Assembly (NCBI GenBank): GCA_944324435.1
Contig: CALUWH010000023.1
Span: forward strand, 1 to 32,321
Direction of reading: 5' to 3'
DNA from: Candidatus Gastranaerophilales bacterium
GTDB lineage: Bacteria > Cyanobacteriota > Vampirovibrionia > Gastranaerophilales > Gastranaerophilaceae
Length of the DNA: 32,321 nt
Shown: piece after piece, positions 13,825 to 22,099 of the stretch
Position numbering within the stretch: the first letter of the stretch is position 1
How the letters are laid out: every line of letters begins with the position of its first letter
The notes under the pieces: generated by a model
What the model saw: the letters and a program-made list of their open reading frames with translations, nothing else
What the model was told of the DNA's origin: nothing
The model's database searches: none
Made by a program: the position numbers and the translations under genes

Positions 13825-15313
13825 ATCTTCAAGACACCAGAAAAACATGACTAATACTCAAAAGCGCAATGATACATACGTAAAAGAGGGTATCATTGTT
13901 AATTCTTACGTGAAAGATCCCCTTCTGGATGGGAGTAAATCTGCGACATTTGACAGTTCATCAAAAAACCCGTCTTTACTAAACGAAACTTACGATACTC
14001 TTGTTATTTCAAATACAATAGATATGCCGCAAAAGCTTTATGAAAAAGAGGAGAAAAAAATAAATCCGCTGCTTCCGCTCTGCATTGCAACAATTGGGGT
14101 TATGGGACTTTTAGGCGGATTTACCGCTATGATGAGGAAATTTTCTAAAGGCAAACTTGAAAGCTCAAAAGAATATCTGCTTCCGGGAATTACCAGAAAC
14201 CACTGTATAAATGACGAAGTACACCAGAGTATTTTCAGCATGATTCAGTCTCCAAACAGAAAAACAATTCTTGCTTCTCTTGGGGTTATAACCCTTGGCT
14301 CTATGGCGTTTATGGGGAAAATCTTTATCGACGGTTTTAAGGAAGTCTGGGTAAAGAAGCAGGAAGCTGACATCCAGAAAAACTTGCAGGAAAATTTAAT
14401 TGAGGTTGAAACACAGTCGTTTTCCGGAAAGATTCAGATAATAAGAAGCATGCTTTCTGCCAAAGCCAATATGTTCTCATCAGAGCTTGCTTTTAAAGGA
14501 AATAAAAAAGATAAAGAAGAAAATGACCAGAAGCCTCTTTTATTGTTAGGTGGTTTGACACTGCTATCGATACTCGGCTTAGGATATTATTCCGCAAAGA
14601 ACATCAGAAAGAGCGACGAGTTTATAAAAAAAGGGATTAAAAATACGAAAAAAGGGCTTGAAAACGTTATAGATGATTATAATAACGGTAAACCGATTAA
14701 TAATATGCAGGGGCATAACGGAGAGGTTTTAATAGGGAAAGACGCATACAAACTTTTAATAGAAAACCTTCTTGAATCTGTTTACGCACGGCCGGATGAG
14801 GTTAAAGAAGCTGTTAATAAAATGGATATGCCGGAAAAAGAAAAAGAAGAGTTTCTAAATCATCTGCTGGATTCAATGAATCAGGCGACCGAAAAGGTTA
14901 ACCCGATGATGGGCGGCTCAGGGCGGAATAAGATTACTTATTTTTCTCATGTTAATGATTACTTATCCTTCTTTTATGATTGGCTTATGAACCCTAAAAA
15001 TCCGCAGTTTAAAAATCTTTTCTTCGGAATAGCCGGAATCTCTGCGCTTGCCTATGGCGGTAAAGCTGCAGCAGAGGCAGTCAAGGAAGTCCAGGTAAAG
15101 AAATATAATGCAGATATTGAGCTTAATCTCCAGAAACGCCTAGTTTCTACAGAACTCCGAAACTTTAAGGCAAAAAAAGATTCGGCAATTGAGCCTTTGT
15201 GTGAAGAATTTATTAAACAAAAACAAAGCGGTAAATCTCAGGAAGAATTAAAGGTTATAGCGGACAATATACTCTTTGAAATCAAAAACGGGCCGCCGTT
15301 TGTATACAGTTAA
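13796..15313 (+). CDS. Unknown membrane protein with an internal duplication
   Basis: A protein of up to 505 residues. The start is ambiguous: 13796 overlaps the previous gene by 29 bases and has GGAAG upstream, while 13847 gives 488 residues but has no ribosome binding site. Membrane segments lie at about 91-112, 157-180, 247-265 and 407-428. Two blocks, about 152-212 and 402-462, are clearly related: each has a hydrophobic helix followed by KEVxVKKxxADIxxNLQ and a further 20 residues. A short LAFKG motif at 231-235 recalls motifs in other proteins of this window. A terminator follows at 15323. It is probably an inner-membrane protein made with the Cys/His-rich protein under cobalamin-type control. 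Function unknown. Confidence 0.8.
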   Translation: MIQKINQDLESSRHQKNMTNTQKRNDTYVKEGIIVNSYVKDPLLDGSKSATFDSSSKNPSLLNETYDTLVISNTIDMPQKLYEKEEKKINPLLPLCIATIGVMGLLGGFTAMMRKFSKGKLESSKEYLLPGITRNHCINDEVHQSIFSMIQSPNRKTILASLGVITLGSMAFMGKIFIDGFKEVWVKKQEADIQKNLQENLIEVETQSFSGKIQIIRSMLSAKANMFSSELAFKGNKKDKEENDQKPLLLLGGLTLLSILGLGYYSAKNIRKSDEFIKKGIKNTKKGLENVIDDYNNGKPINNMQGHNGEVLIGKDAYKLLIENLLESVYARPDEVKEAVNKMDMPEKEKEEFLNHLLDSMNQATEKVNPMMGGSGRNKITYFSHVNDYLSFFYDWLMNPKNPQFKNLFFGIAGISALAYGGKAAAEAVKEVQVKKYNADIELNLQKRLVSTELRNFKAKKDSAIEPLCEEFIKQKQSGKSQEELKVIADNILFEIKNGPPFVYS

Positions 15314-15318
15314 GATAA

Positions 15319-15352
15319 AAAAGAGAGGCAGTTTCCCACCTCTCCCCTTTTA
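15319..15352. terminator. Terminator between converging genes
   Basis: GAGAGG (15323-15328) pairs with CCTCTC (15339-15344), flanked by A's on the left and CCCCTTTTA on the right. The stem is short, but its position between two converging genes supports the call in both directions. Confidence 0.6.
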
Positions 15353-15377
15353 TGAGCGAACGACATAATATTACTTA

Positions 15378-17321
15378 CTATTCGCCGCTGCAGCCGAAAG
15401 CTATAGTAACGTGTTCTTTCGGGTTGATAGCTGAGATTTTGTAACCCTTAGCATCAACTAAGTAGCCAACCTCGTCTCCTGTTGCCTGAACAAGCCCTAC
15501 CGTACCTGAGATTGCAGTTCTTGTTATATCAATAGGAGCCTTAACAGTATCCTTAACAACATCTCCTACACTTCTTGCAGATGCCATAAACTGACCCTGG
15601 AATGCTTCACCAAGTGCAATACCAGTACCGGAAGCGACGTCTTCTAAAGCATTACCCAGGTTAGAGAGCATACCGCCGGTTGTTCTGCCGACAATACCTA
15701 ACATCTGACCGCCCCAGGTAAGAGGTGCTGTAACAATTCTTGATACAATATTAGGAGTATTTGATTTGTTAATTTCAGCGTTCAGAATCTGTCTTGGTAA
15801 TGTTGCCTTGCAGCCGCAGTGTTCAATTTCTGTAAATGCAAGTTTTAAAGCACCCTTCTGACATCCTGAAGGTCTGATTACTTCTACAACCTTACCGTAT
15901 ACCTTTGAACCGCAAGGGTAAAGCTGACCGTTAATTGTTACATCTTCTAATGTCTTAGCTGCAAATCTCTGACCTACGTGTGAAGATTTTGCACTTACCT
16001 GGTCCTTAAATTCTAACTGTAATGTCGGAATTTGAACAATTTCTTCGTTCTCAATAAAGGCCTTCTTATCTGTAGGACACATTGGACAATCATTATTTGC
16101 TGTTACAGGGTTTTTATCAATACCTGCTGCTACACGAACGTTTTGAAGCATTGCTGCTATATCAGCACGAGAAGCATCCTTAAACGGTGCAATTGTGTTC
16201 GGATTTGGCGAATTATTCAAAGCGCCTTTATCCAAAGCCTTAGCTACAGGGATTTGTGCCCATTCAGGAACGGTGTTACCGTCACAGTATTTAGACAGAA
16301 TTTCCTGTGCTTTGCATTTATCCATTTCTGCACACTGAATACCCTTTGATAATGCACAAAGTGCTTCTACTCTTGTTACGTTATGATTAGGCATAAATTT
16401 GCCGTTAGGATATCCTTTTAACAAGTCCTGATGTACAGCAACAGTGATTGCTGAATTAGCCCAGTGATTTGTCGGAACGTCTGAGAATAACTTTTCAGGT
16501 GCACAAGAGTACATATCCTTGTCAAAACCTTTTACTAACATTGTAGCAAATTCCGCACGTGAAATATTTCTTGACGGCTTAAATAATCTGTCAGGATAGC
16601 CTACGACAACATCATTTGTTGCAAGCTTATCAATTTCACAAGAAGCCCAGTATCCTTCCGGAACATCAGGGAACATCTGTAAGCCCGCTGCAGCACCTGT
16701 CATATTGCTGAAAGGTGATAAATCAAACGGCTCTAATGTCTTCTTTATTGCTTGAATAGAATTTGCCGTACCCATCTGAATCGGGCAGCCGTTACCGTCC
16801 ATTTTTGCTTCATCGCGGACTATAGGAGCACCCTGATGGCTTGATAAATCATTCAAGCAAGGAATGTTTGTTGCAGCACCGGTAATTGATCCGTCACTTG
16901 CAACTGTAGTGCCCATGGTTCCTGCTGTAAGCTTGTTGATTTCTCTGTTAACAGAAAAACCTTCTGCCTTGTAGATTGAATCTTTTTCTGTACCTACAAA
17001 GTTGTTGTACCCATAGACTGCATTCGGATATGAATATACCTGTTTCATATCAGCTCTTGACAAGTCTTTTACACCCGGGCATAAAGCACAAGACGGAACA
17101 GGGTCCGGCTCGCATTTCGGTGCGGTATCACAACCGCATGCCGGTTCCGGCTCACAAGGACAAGCTGCACCTGTCATTTCCGGAATTTCATTACACGGAC
17201 AAGCTCCCTGAGTAACTACAGGGCGCTGATCACACGGGCAGGCTGCCATTACCGTATTGAACGAACACGTTGCTATACCAACGGCAATTGCAGCTGCCAC
17301 AGTAAGTTTTCTAATCGTCAT
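15378..17321 (-). CDS. Secreted Cys-rich S-layer-homology (SLH) protein
   Basis: A 647-residue surface protein. The start at 17321 is chosen because AAGGAGG lies at ideal spacing and a clean signal peptide follows (MTIRKLTVAAAIAVGIATCS to about residue 26); the frame is open to 17354. After cleavage comes a Cys-rich stretch with repeated CPC motifs (28-82), including CPCEPEPACGC. Three SLH domains follow at about 217-267 (FPDVPEGYWA), 279-328 (FSDVPTNHWA) and 353-396. Residues about 430-540 form a beta-rich domain of unknown type (VGQRFAAKT, NGQLYPCGSKVYGKV), then a glycine-rich, moderately hydrophobic tail. SLH domains are known to bind cell-wall-linked polymers or peptidoglycan, and in cyanobacteria they anchor outer-membrane proteins. 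There is no porin barrel here. Cysteines may give disulfide cross-links. AAC at the signal end could also be read as a weak lipobox. Confidence 0.9.
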   Translation of the reverse strand: MTIRKLTVAAAIAVGIATCSFNTVMAACPCDQRPVVTQGACPCNEIPEMTGAACPCEPEPACGCDTAPKCEPDPVPSCALCPGVKDLSRADMKQVYSYPNAVYGYNNFVGTEKDSIYKAEGFSVNREINKLTAGTMGTTVASDGSITGAATNIPCLNDLSSHQGAPIVRDEAKMDGNGCPIQMGTANSIQAIKKTLEPFDLSPFSNMTGAAAGLQMFPDVPEGYWASCEIDKLATNDVVVGYPDRLFKPSRNISRAEFATMLVKGFDKDMYSCAPEKLFSDVPTNHWANSAITVAVHQDLLKGYPNGKFMPNHNVTRVEALCALSKGIQCAEMDKCKAQEILSKYCDGNTVPEWAQIPVAKALDKGALNNSPNPNTIAPFKDASRADIAAMLQNVRVAAGIDKNPVTANNDCPMCPTDKKAFIENEEIVQIPTLQLEFKDQVSAKSSHVGQRFAAKTLEDVTINGQLYPCGSKVYGKVVEVIRPSGCQKGALKLAFTEIEHCGCKATLPRQILNAEINKSNTPNIVSRIVTAPLTWGGQMLGIVGRTTGGMLSNLGNALEDVASGTGIALGEAFQGQFMASARSVGDVVKDTVKAPIDITRTAISGTVGLVQATGDEVGYLVDAKGYKISAINPKEHVTIAFGCSGE

Positions 17322-17659
17322 TTTAACCTCCTTTTTAATAGGTGGAGTACACATTTACCCCTTTTCTTTAGGTGGAATAAATTTACGTTTATTTTATCAA
17401 CTTTATTTACCCCTACCTCAGGAAAACTAACTCCTAAATTATGGAAGTTTTCAAGGATTAAAACATTACCGAAAAAGGGAATCCAGTCGGGGGATTCAGA
17501 GGCGGTAAAAGAACGACATTTGTATAAGCTGATATCCGAAATAAGTGAAGAATTCATTTACGTTACTGTAAGGAATTAATATTTCTTAATATTTAGTCAA
17601 ATTTTATATGTTGAAAAACTTTATATTAATATAAGAGTAAGACATGGGAATAAATTAAG
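17322..17659. other. Divergent intergenic region, no gene seen
   Basis: About 340 AT-rich bases between the SLH gene and the plus-strand gene at 17660. On the minus side the SLH leader contains two copies of TA(C/T)TCCACCT and two GGGGTAAA octamers (plus-strand TTTACCCC at about 17355 and 17409). A four-codon frame (ATG at 17644, TAA at 17656-17658) ends one base before the ATG at 17660. No clear promoter pair was found for either gene. Confidence 0.5.
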
Positions 17660-18880
17660 ATGGGAAAAGTTGATTTAATAAGACACATAGCAAGAAAACG
17701 TATGCAAAGCCTGCAATTAGGCAAAAGTATTCAAGGAAATACTGATAATATTGCGCTATTTCCGTTTGCCAAAAATCATCCTCTGAATGATTCTACAGGA
17801 AGACTTTCTGAGGACGGATTAGTATTAACTCATCTTACCGATTTTGCCCCGAATAATGGGATAATAGATACCGCACGTTCGGCAATTCAAGGCCCGAGAG
17901 ACAGTGTGCATTTTGCGGTAAATCATGCCGTAACTTCACATGCGCTGGGAAGTTGGGATACTAAGCCGTTTGCTTTAATTATGCCAATGGCTAAAACAAT
18001 GAAAACAAAAGAAAACAAGTTTTTCGGAGGTGTCGCAGGAGATTTTTATTCAAGAGGCCCTGTAAGAATCCCAGAGGGTTCTATTATAGTAAGAAAAAGC
18101 TCCAAAATTCCAGCAGGCAGATATAAACTGCAAGATGCGGCAGAACTTTACGGGCTGCGCGGTTGTTACCTTATCGAAGTCGCAGAAGAAACAAATACTA
18201 AAACCATTGTCGATAAATTAATAAGAAAAATGGGATATAAGTTAAAAGATACACAATATGCGACTTATTGGGGTAAAAAAGAAAATAAAGAAGCTTTTCA
18301 GGAGTTTAATAGATTCAATACTTTTTTAAAAGAACACAATATGAAACCGGCGCTTCATTCGTATACGCCGGACGGCAAAATAGATATGCTCATATCACAT
18401 TTACAATGCCTGGACAAATTTGGGAAAAGCTGGCTTATAAAGTATGGAGACGATGTTCTTTTTGATTACAAAAAAGAGTATTTAAAAGCTATTAATAAAA
18501 TTGAAAAACTCTCAAGGCAGACAGGTTATACTTGTTATATTGATTTAGATAAATTGAAAAAATTTGTAAAAGAAGCAAAAACCCCTAAAGAAGCCTGTGA
18601 AATACTAAAAAAAGAAATGAATATTTCCGGCGTTATGATCAGACCTGGAGGAAATCTGGAAACGTTAACAACACTAAGTTCTATGGAGCAAGACATTTCA
18701 GGGCTTGTAATGTTTCAACAGTTTGTGGGCGGAAAACCTATAAATGTACAAAAATATTTGAATATTCCAAATAAGACCAATCTTGAGGAAATTGAAGAAG
18801 CTGATTTAGAAAATGCTTTATCTTTGTTTGAAATTGGTGCAAAATTTGAAAAATATATACAATTAGATACCCTGATTTAA
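17660..18880 (+). CDS. Unknown 406-residue cytosolic-type protein
   Basis: I do not recognise this family. The N-terminal half (about 45-175) looks like a compact catalytic-type domain with well-spaced polar motifs: LVLTHLTDFAP (51-61), RDSVHFAVNHAVTSHALGSW (78-97) and GDFYSRGPVRIPEGSIIV. The C-terminal half is lysine-rich and mostly helical, and ends in EKYIQLDTLI. There is no signal peptide or membrane segment. The His-rich blocks hint at an enzyme or effector, but this is only an impression. The gene converges with the 18884 gene with three bases between their stops. It has a weak ribosome binding site and a four-codon frame directly before its ATG. Confidence 0.8.
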   Translation: MGKVDLIRHIARKRMQSLQLGKSIQGNTDNIALFPFAKNHPLNDSTGRLSEDGLVLTHLTDFAPNNGIIDTARSAIQGPRDSVHFAVNHAVTSHALGSWDTKPFALIMPMAKTMKTKENKFFGGVAGDFYSRGPVRIPEGSIIVRKSSKIPAGRYKLQDAAELYGLRGCYLIEVAEETNTKTIVDKLIRKMGYKLKDTQYATYWGKKENKEAFQEFNRFNTFLKEHNMKPALHSYTPDGKIDMLISHLQCLDKFGKSWLIKYGDDVLFDYKKEYLKAINKIEKLSRQTGYTCYIDLDKLKKFVKEAKTPKEACEILKKEMNISGVMIRPGGNLETLTTLSSMEQDISGLVMFQQFVGGKPINVQKYLNIPNKTNLEEIEEADLENALSLFEIGAKFEKYIQLDTLI

Positions 18881-18883
18881 TGT

Positions 18884-19669
18884 TTATGAAATATCTTTTG
18901 AGCTCTCATAAGTTTTTACGCTGATTGATTTATGAATCCCATCATAAGTTATAACAACTTCACGATTTCCATTTATATTTTTTATCTCAGATACATTACC
19001 GGATTTATCAAATTTGCAGTCTATAAGCATAAAATCCCCATCAGGGGTTTCTTTTGCTTCCATATATCTTAGAGGTTTTAAAGAATCAGGATTCCGTATC
19101 AATGTTCTAAAAGAATCTCCTTCACCCGAGAATTCTGTTATGCTGCTGATGTTTCCATCCTCCTCCGCTTGAAACATTGTATATTTATTATTAACATTTG
19201 CATCAAAAATTGTTATATTTGTTTTCACGGCGCCGTCTTTATCAACTATCGGAGAATATTTGGCAATTATATTGCCGCTATTTTTATCATACACATCTAT
19301 CCTATCAATAAACTGCTCATCTTTTGCCGGATAAAACTCCTTTATTGTGTCATTGGAAAATTCTCTTATACACGCAAGAGTTCCGTCTTTTTTATATATA
19401 TGTTCACCGTTAACTTCATCTATGTTATAGCTATGAGGCAGCTCCATTCTGGAAGGTGCCAGATTATTTAAGTCAGAAGCTTTACGCAACACTTGCAAAG
19501 AATCATTGTCCTGCTTAGGTTTAAGCAAAACCTGATTATAATTAGAAAGTGCCGTTAAGCTCGACAAATTAGCCTTTAGTCTTAAAGGATTTGGAGAATC
19601 GCTCTGAAGGTTCTGCTCTACTTCTTTATTATATGCGACATTGGCTTTAAATGTTATTGGATTAATCAT
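18884..19669 (-). CDS. Unknown protein with N-terminal ITFKA motif and beta-repeat character
   Basis: A 261-residue protein. The first residues, MINPITFKANVAYN, carry a short F-K-A motif similar to ones in other proteins here. From about residue 95 the sequence alternates short beta-type stretches with D/N-G turns (KKDGTLACIREF, DKDGAVKTNITIF, EEDGNISSITEF, DKSGNVSEIKNI, ending in VVITYDGIHKSISVKTY), about 30 residues apart. This resembles RHS/YD-type or toothed beta-sheet repeats but is too loose to assign. There is no standard signal peptide. It lies 75 bases downstream of the metalloprotease gene on the same strand, so the two may be co-transcribed. Confidence 0.75.
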   Translation of the reverse strand: MINPITFKANVAYNKEVEQNLQSDSPNPLRLKANLSSLTALSNYNQVLLKPKQDNDSLQVLRKASDLNNLAPSRMELPHSYNIDEVNGEHIYKKDGTLACIREFSNDTIKEFYPAKDEQFIDRIDVYDKNSGNIIAKYSPIVDKDGAVKTNITIFDANVNNKYTMFQAEEDGNISSITEFSGEGDSFRTLIRNPDSLKPLRYMEAKETPDGDFMLIDCKFDKSGNVSEIKNINGNREVVITYDGIHKSISVKTYESSKDIS

Positions 19670-19744
19670 TTAAATACAACCTTATGTTTTTACTAACCGT
19701 ATATTTTAATAAAAACATTTGAGTTAAAAAAATTGCCTAATTTT

Positions 19745-20521
19745 TTAATTTTGTCTGTTATTATTTAAATAATTCTTAACATTTGGTGATATTGAAATGT
19801 TTTGAAGCATCATATTGTACCGCTTCAAATCCCCGATATTAGCGGCTTCTTCCAGCAAATCTCTTCTGGTTGATATCTGAATTTTATTATCTTCTGATTG
19901 GGTAGAATTTTTTGAATCAATCTTACTAATAACTGAATCAATGTCAGTAGATGTAGAAATTCCGTACTTGGAAGCAATCTGTTTTACGGAAGCTCCTGCC
20001 GGAAGTCTGTAAAGCCAGTTAATAGAATACTTGTCGTTTTCAGACAAAGCCGCTACTCCGTACTGATGCGGAGTATACATTATATCCTGCTTGTATGGGC
20101 TATGGTTTAACCCTAATGCATGTCCTACTTCGTGCAGAATCGTATGATAAACCTCTATATCACTGTCATACTGCTGATGAATACGCCCGTCCGTAAGTCC
20201 GATTGAGACTTCTGCCCCATACAATCGTCCCTGTGCGTCCCAGTTAAAATAACAATGACCCAGAGCTTTTCTATCCACTCTTTTCCAGTCAACATTTATA
20301 TTAGACTCCAAAAGAACGTTGGTTATACGAAAACGAATTTTCCCCCCTGTTGCAGCAGCCCAGACGCTAAAAGCGTCCATTACCATTTTCCTGAATTTTG
20401 CATCTTCACCGGGTTTTGAATAAAATTTCATCGGTGCAATATAGACAACCAGATTATTTACCGGCCACCTCATTATATTGCCGTTTTTTATACTGCCGTT
20501 AAGATAAGTTCGTCTCTGCAT
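19745..20521 (-). CDS. Matrixin-like zinc metalloprotease (M10-type metzincin)
   Basis: A 258-residue protein with the metzincin zinc site HTILHEVGHALGLNHSPYKQ, in which His130, His134 and His140 bind zinc and Glu131 is the catalytic base. IMYTP follows with Met148 as the Met-turn. Upstream, KMVMDAFSVWAAATGGKIRF and GAEVSIGL fit the beta-sheet of matrixin catalytic domains. The C-terminal 90 residues include QIASKYGISTSTDID, possibly a short LysM-like or helical element. No signal peptide and no cysteine-switch propeptide is visible at this start, and no in-frame upstream start codon was evident. It could be exported by another route. It is divergent from gltX with 70 bases between. Confidence 0.85.
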   Translation of the reverse strand: MQRRTYLNGSIKNGNIMRWPVNNLVVYIAPMKFYSKPGEDAKFRKMVMDAFSVWAAATGGKIRFRITNVLLESNINVDWKRVDRKALGHCYFNWDAQGRLYGAEVSIGLTDGRIHQQYDSDIEVYHTILHEVGHALGLNHSPYKQDIMYTPHQYGVAALSENDKYSINWLYRLPAGASVKQIASKYGISTSTDIDSVISKIDSKNSTQSEDNKIQISTRRDLLEEAANIGDLKRYNMMLQNISISPNVKNYLNNNRQN

Positions 20522-20572
20522 ACTAATATATTTACACGATTTCTTTATTTGTGCAATAATTAAGGGGTAAAT

Positions 20573-20605
20573 ATGAAAAGGAAGGTTAATTATGTCAGAA
20601 GTTAG
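20573..20605 (+). CDS. Possible 10-codon upstream frame overlapping the gltX start
   Basis: ATG at 20573, with AAGGGG five bases upstream, encodes MKRKVNYVRS and stops at 20603-20605, eleven bases past the gltX ATG at 20592 in another frame. It could couple or damp gltX translation. It may equally be chance, since gltX has its own good site (AAGGAAGG). Confidence 0.25.
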   Translation: MKRKVNYVRS

Positions 20606-22058
20606 AGTAAGAATAGCTCCTTCTCCAAGTGGAAATCTACACGTCGGAACTGCAAGGACTGCTTTGTTTAACTATTTATTCGCTAAAAAAAATAACGGTA
20701 AATTTATACTTAGAATAGAAGATACTGATGCTGAAAGGACCAGTCAGGAATATGTTGATAATATTTTTGACAGCTTAAAAGCTCTCGGACTTAATTGGGA
20801 TGAAGGCCCTGACGTAGGCGGTGATTACGGCCCATATACACAATCCCAAAGATTCGATATCTATCCTAAATATATTCAAACACTCTTGGACAAAGGCTTT
20901 GCCTACGAGTGTTTTTGTACGCCGGAAGAACTGGAAGCTGAGAAGGAAGAAGCTACAAAAAATAAAAAAGCCTATGTTTATTCAAGAAAGTGCGAAAACT
21001 TAACGGAAGAAGAAAAAGCAAAACTTAGAGCAGAAGGCAGAAAACCTGCTATAAGGTTTAATGTAGCAAAGGCGCAAAAAGCTTTTCACGACACTTCCAT
21101 CCTTGAATTTGACGATTTAGTTAAAGGCAAGCTGCACATGGATACCAACCTTATTGGAGACTTTGTTATCTTGAAGTCAAACGGAGCACCAACATACAAC
21201 TACGCTGTTGTAATTGACGATGCTTTGATGAAAATATCCCATGTTATCAGAGGTGAAGACCATATTTCAAATACTTACAAACAAATCCTGATATTTGAAG
21301 CTTTAGGATTTGAAGTTCCTCGCTTCGGACATCTTGGAATGATTCTTGCGCCTGACAGAAGTAAACTCTCCAAAAGACACGGCGCTACAGCAGTATCTGA
21401 TTTTGTTGAGCAAGGCTATCTGACAGAAGCTCTTGTCAACTTCGTGGCGCTGCTCGGCTGGTCTCCGTCTGATGGGGTCGAAATTAAAACTGTTGATGAG
21501 ATTGCAAAAGACTTCAGAATAAATGAGATTTCATCTTCCAATTCAATTTTTGAATACGACAAACTAAAATGGATGAACAGCCATTATATTAAAATGCTGC
21601 CAATGGAAGAGTTAAAGGAAAAATTAAAAAAATATCTAACAAAATATGACCTGTCTGAAATGTCGGAAGAGCATTTCAACAGAATGATTGAAGTTACAAG
21701 AGAACCCCTTGTTCTACTTTCAGATATAACAGATGCTGTTTCTTACTTCTTCGGCGGAGAAAAGGTTGAAATTGACGAAAAAGCTGCTGAAAACTTGGAT
21801 ACTGAATTATCTCAAGATGTGTTAAAATCATTTATTGAACAAGCAGAGAATTGGGAATGGACAGAAGAAAATCTGCACGAAAAGCTTGAAAAATTCAGAG
21901 CTGATTTCAAAGAACAAAAAGGATATAAACCTAAATTCACAATGTGGGCAATAAGAGCCGCAGTAACAGGAAGGCTATGCGGAGCTGATATGGTAGCCAT
22001 ACTTGATATACTCGGCAAACATAACTCACTTGAAAGAGCAAAAGCGGCATTAAAATAA
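20592..22058 (+). CDS. gltX: Glutamyl-tRNA synthetase
   Basis: A 488-residue class I aminoacyl-tRNA synthetase that charges tRNA-Glu and, in organisms using the amidotransferase route, often tRNA-Gln too. The HIGH motif is HVGT (17-20) within PSPSGNLHVGTARTALFNYL. The KMSKS motif is SKLSKR (257-262). A zinc-site-like set, Cys107, Cys109 and Cys134, lies in the acceptor-binding insertion. RGEDHISNTYKQ at 220-231 is typical of bacterial GluRS. Length is normal. AAGGAAGG precedes the ATG. A terminator at 22062 follows. Confidence 0.97.
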   Translation: MSEVRVRIAPSPSGNLHVGTARTALFNYLFAKKNNGKFILRIEDTDAERTSQEYVDNIFDSLKALGLNWDEGPDVGGDYGPYTQSQRFDIYPKYIQTLLDKGFAYECFCTPEELEAEKEEATKNKKAYVYSRKCENLTEEEKAKLRAEGRKPAIRFNVAKAQKAFHDTSILEFDDLVKGKLHMDTNLIGDFVILKSNGAPTYNYAVVIDDALMKISHVIRGEDHISNTYKQILIFEALGFEVPRFGHLGMILAPDRSKLSKRHGATAVSDFVEQGYLTEALVNFVALLGWSPSDGVEIKTVDEIAKDFRINEISSSNSIFEYDKLKWMNSHYIKMLPMEELKEKLKKYLTKYDLSEMSEEHFNRMIEVTREPLVLLSDITDAVSYFFGGEKVEIDEKAAENLDTELSQDVLKSFIEQAENWEWTEENLHEKLEKFRADFKEQKGYKPKFTMWAIRAAVTGRLCGADMVAILDILGKHNSLERAKAALK

Positions 22059-22061
22059 TAA

Positions 22062-22092
22062 AAAATGGGGCCCTATAAAAGGCCCCATTTTA
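22062..22092. terminator. Bidirectional terminator between gltX and the repeat-protein gene
   Basis: A perfect 11-bp stem, AAAATGGGGCC (22062-22072) with GGCCCCATTTT (22081-22091), with T's on one side and A's on the other. It lies between two converging genes. Confidence 0.92.
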
Positions 22093-22099
22093 TTAAAAA

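Noticed and set aside
17322-17354. Earlier start (ATG at 17354) for the SLH protein
   Set aside because: AAGGAGG is spaced for the ATG at 17321, which also gives a standard signal peptide.
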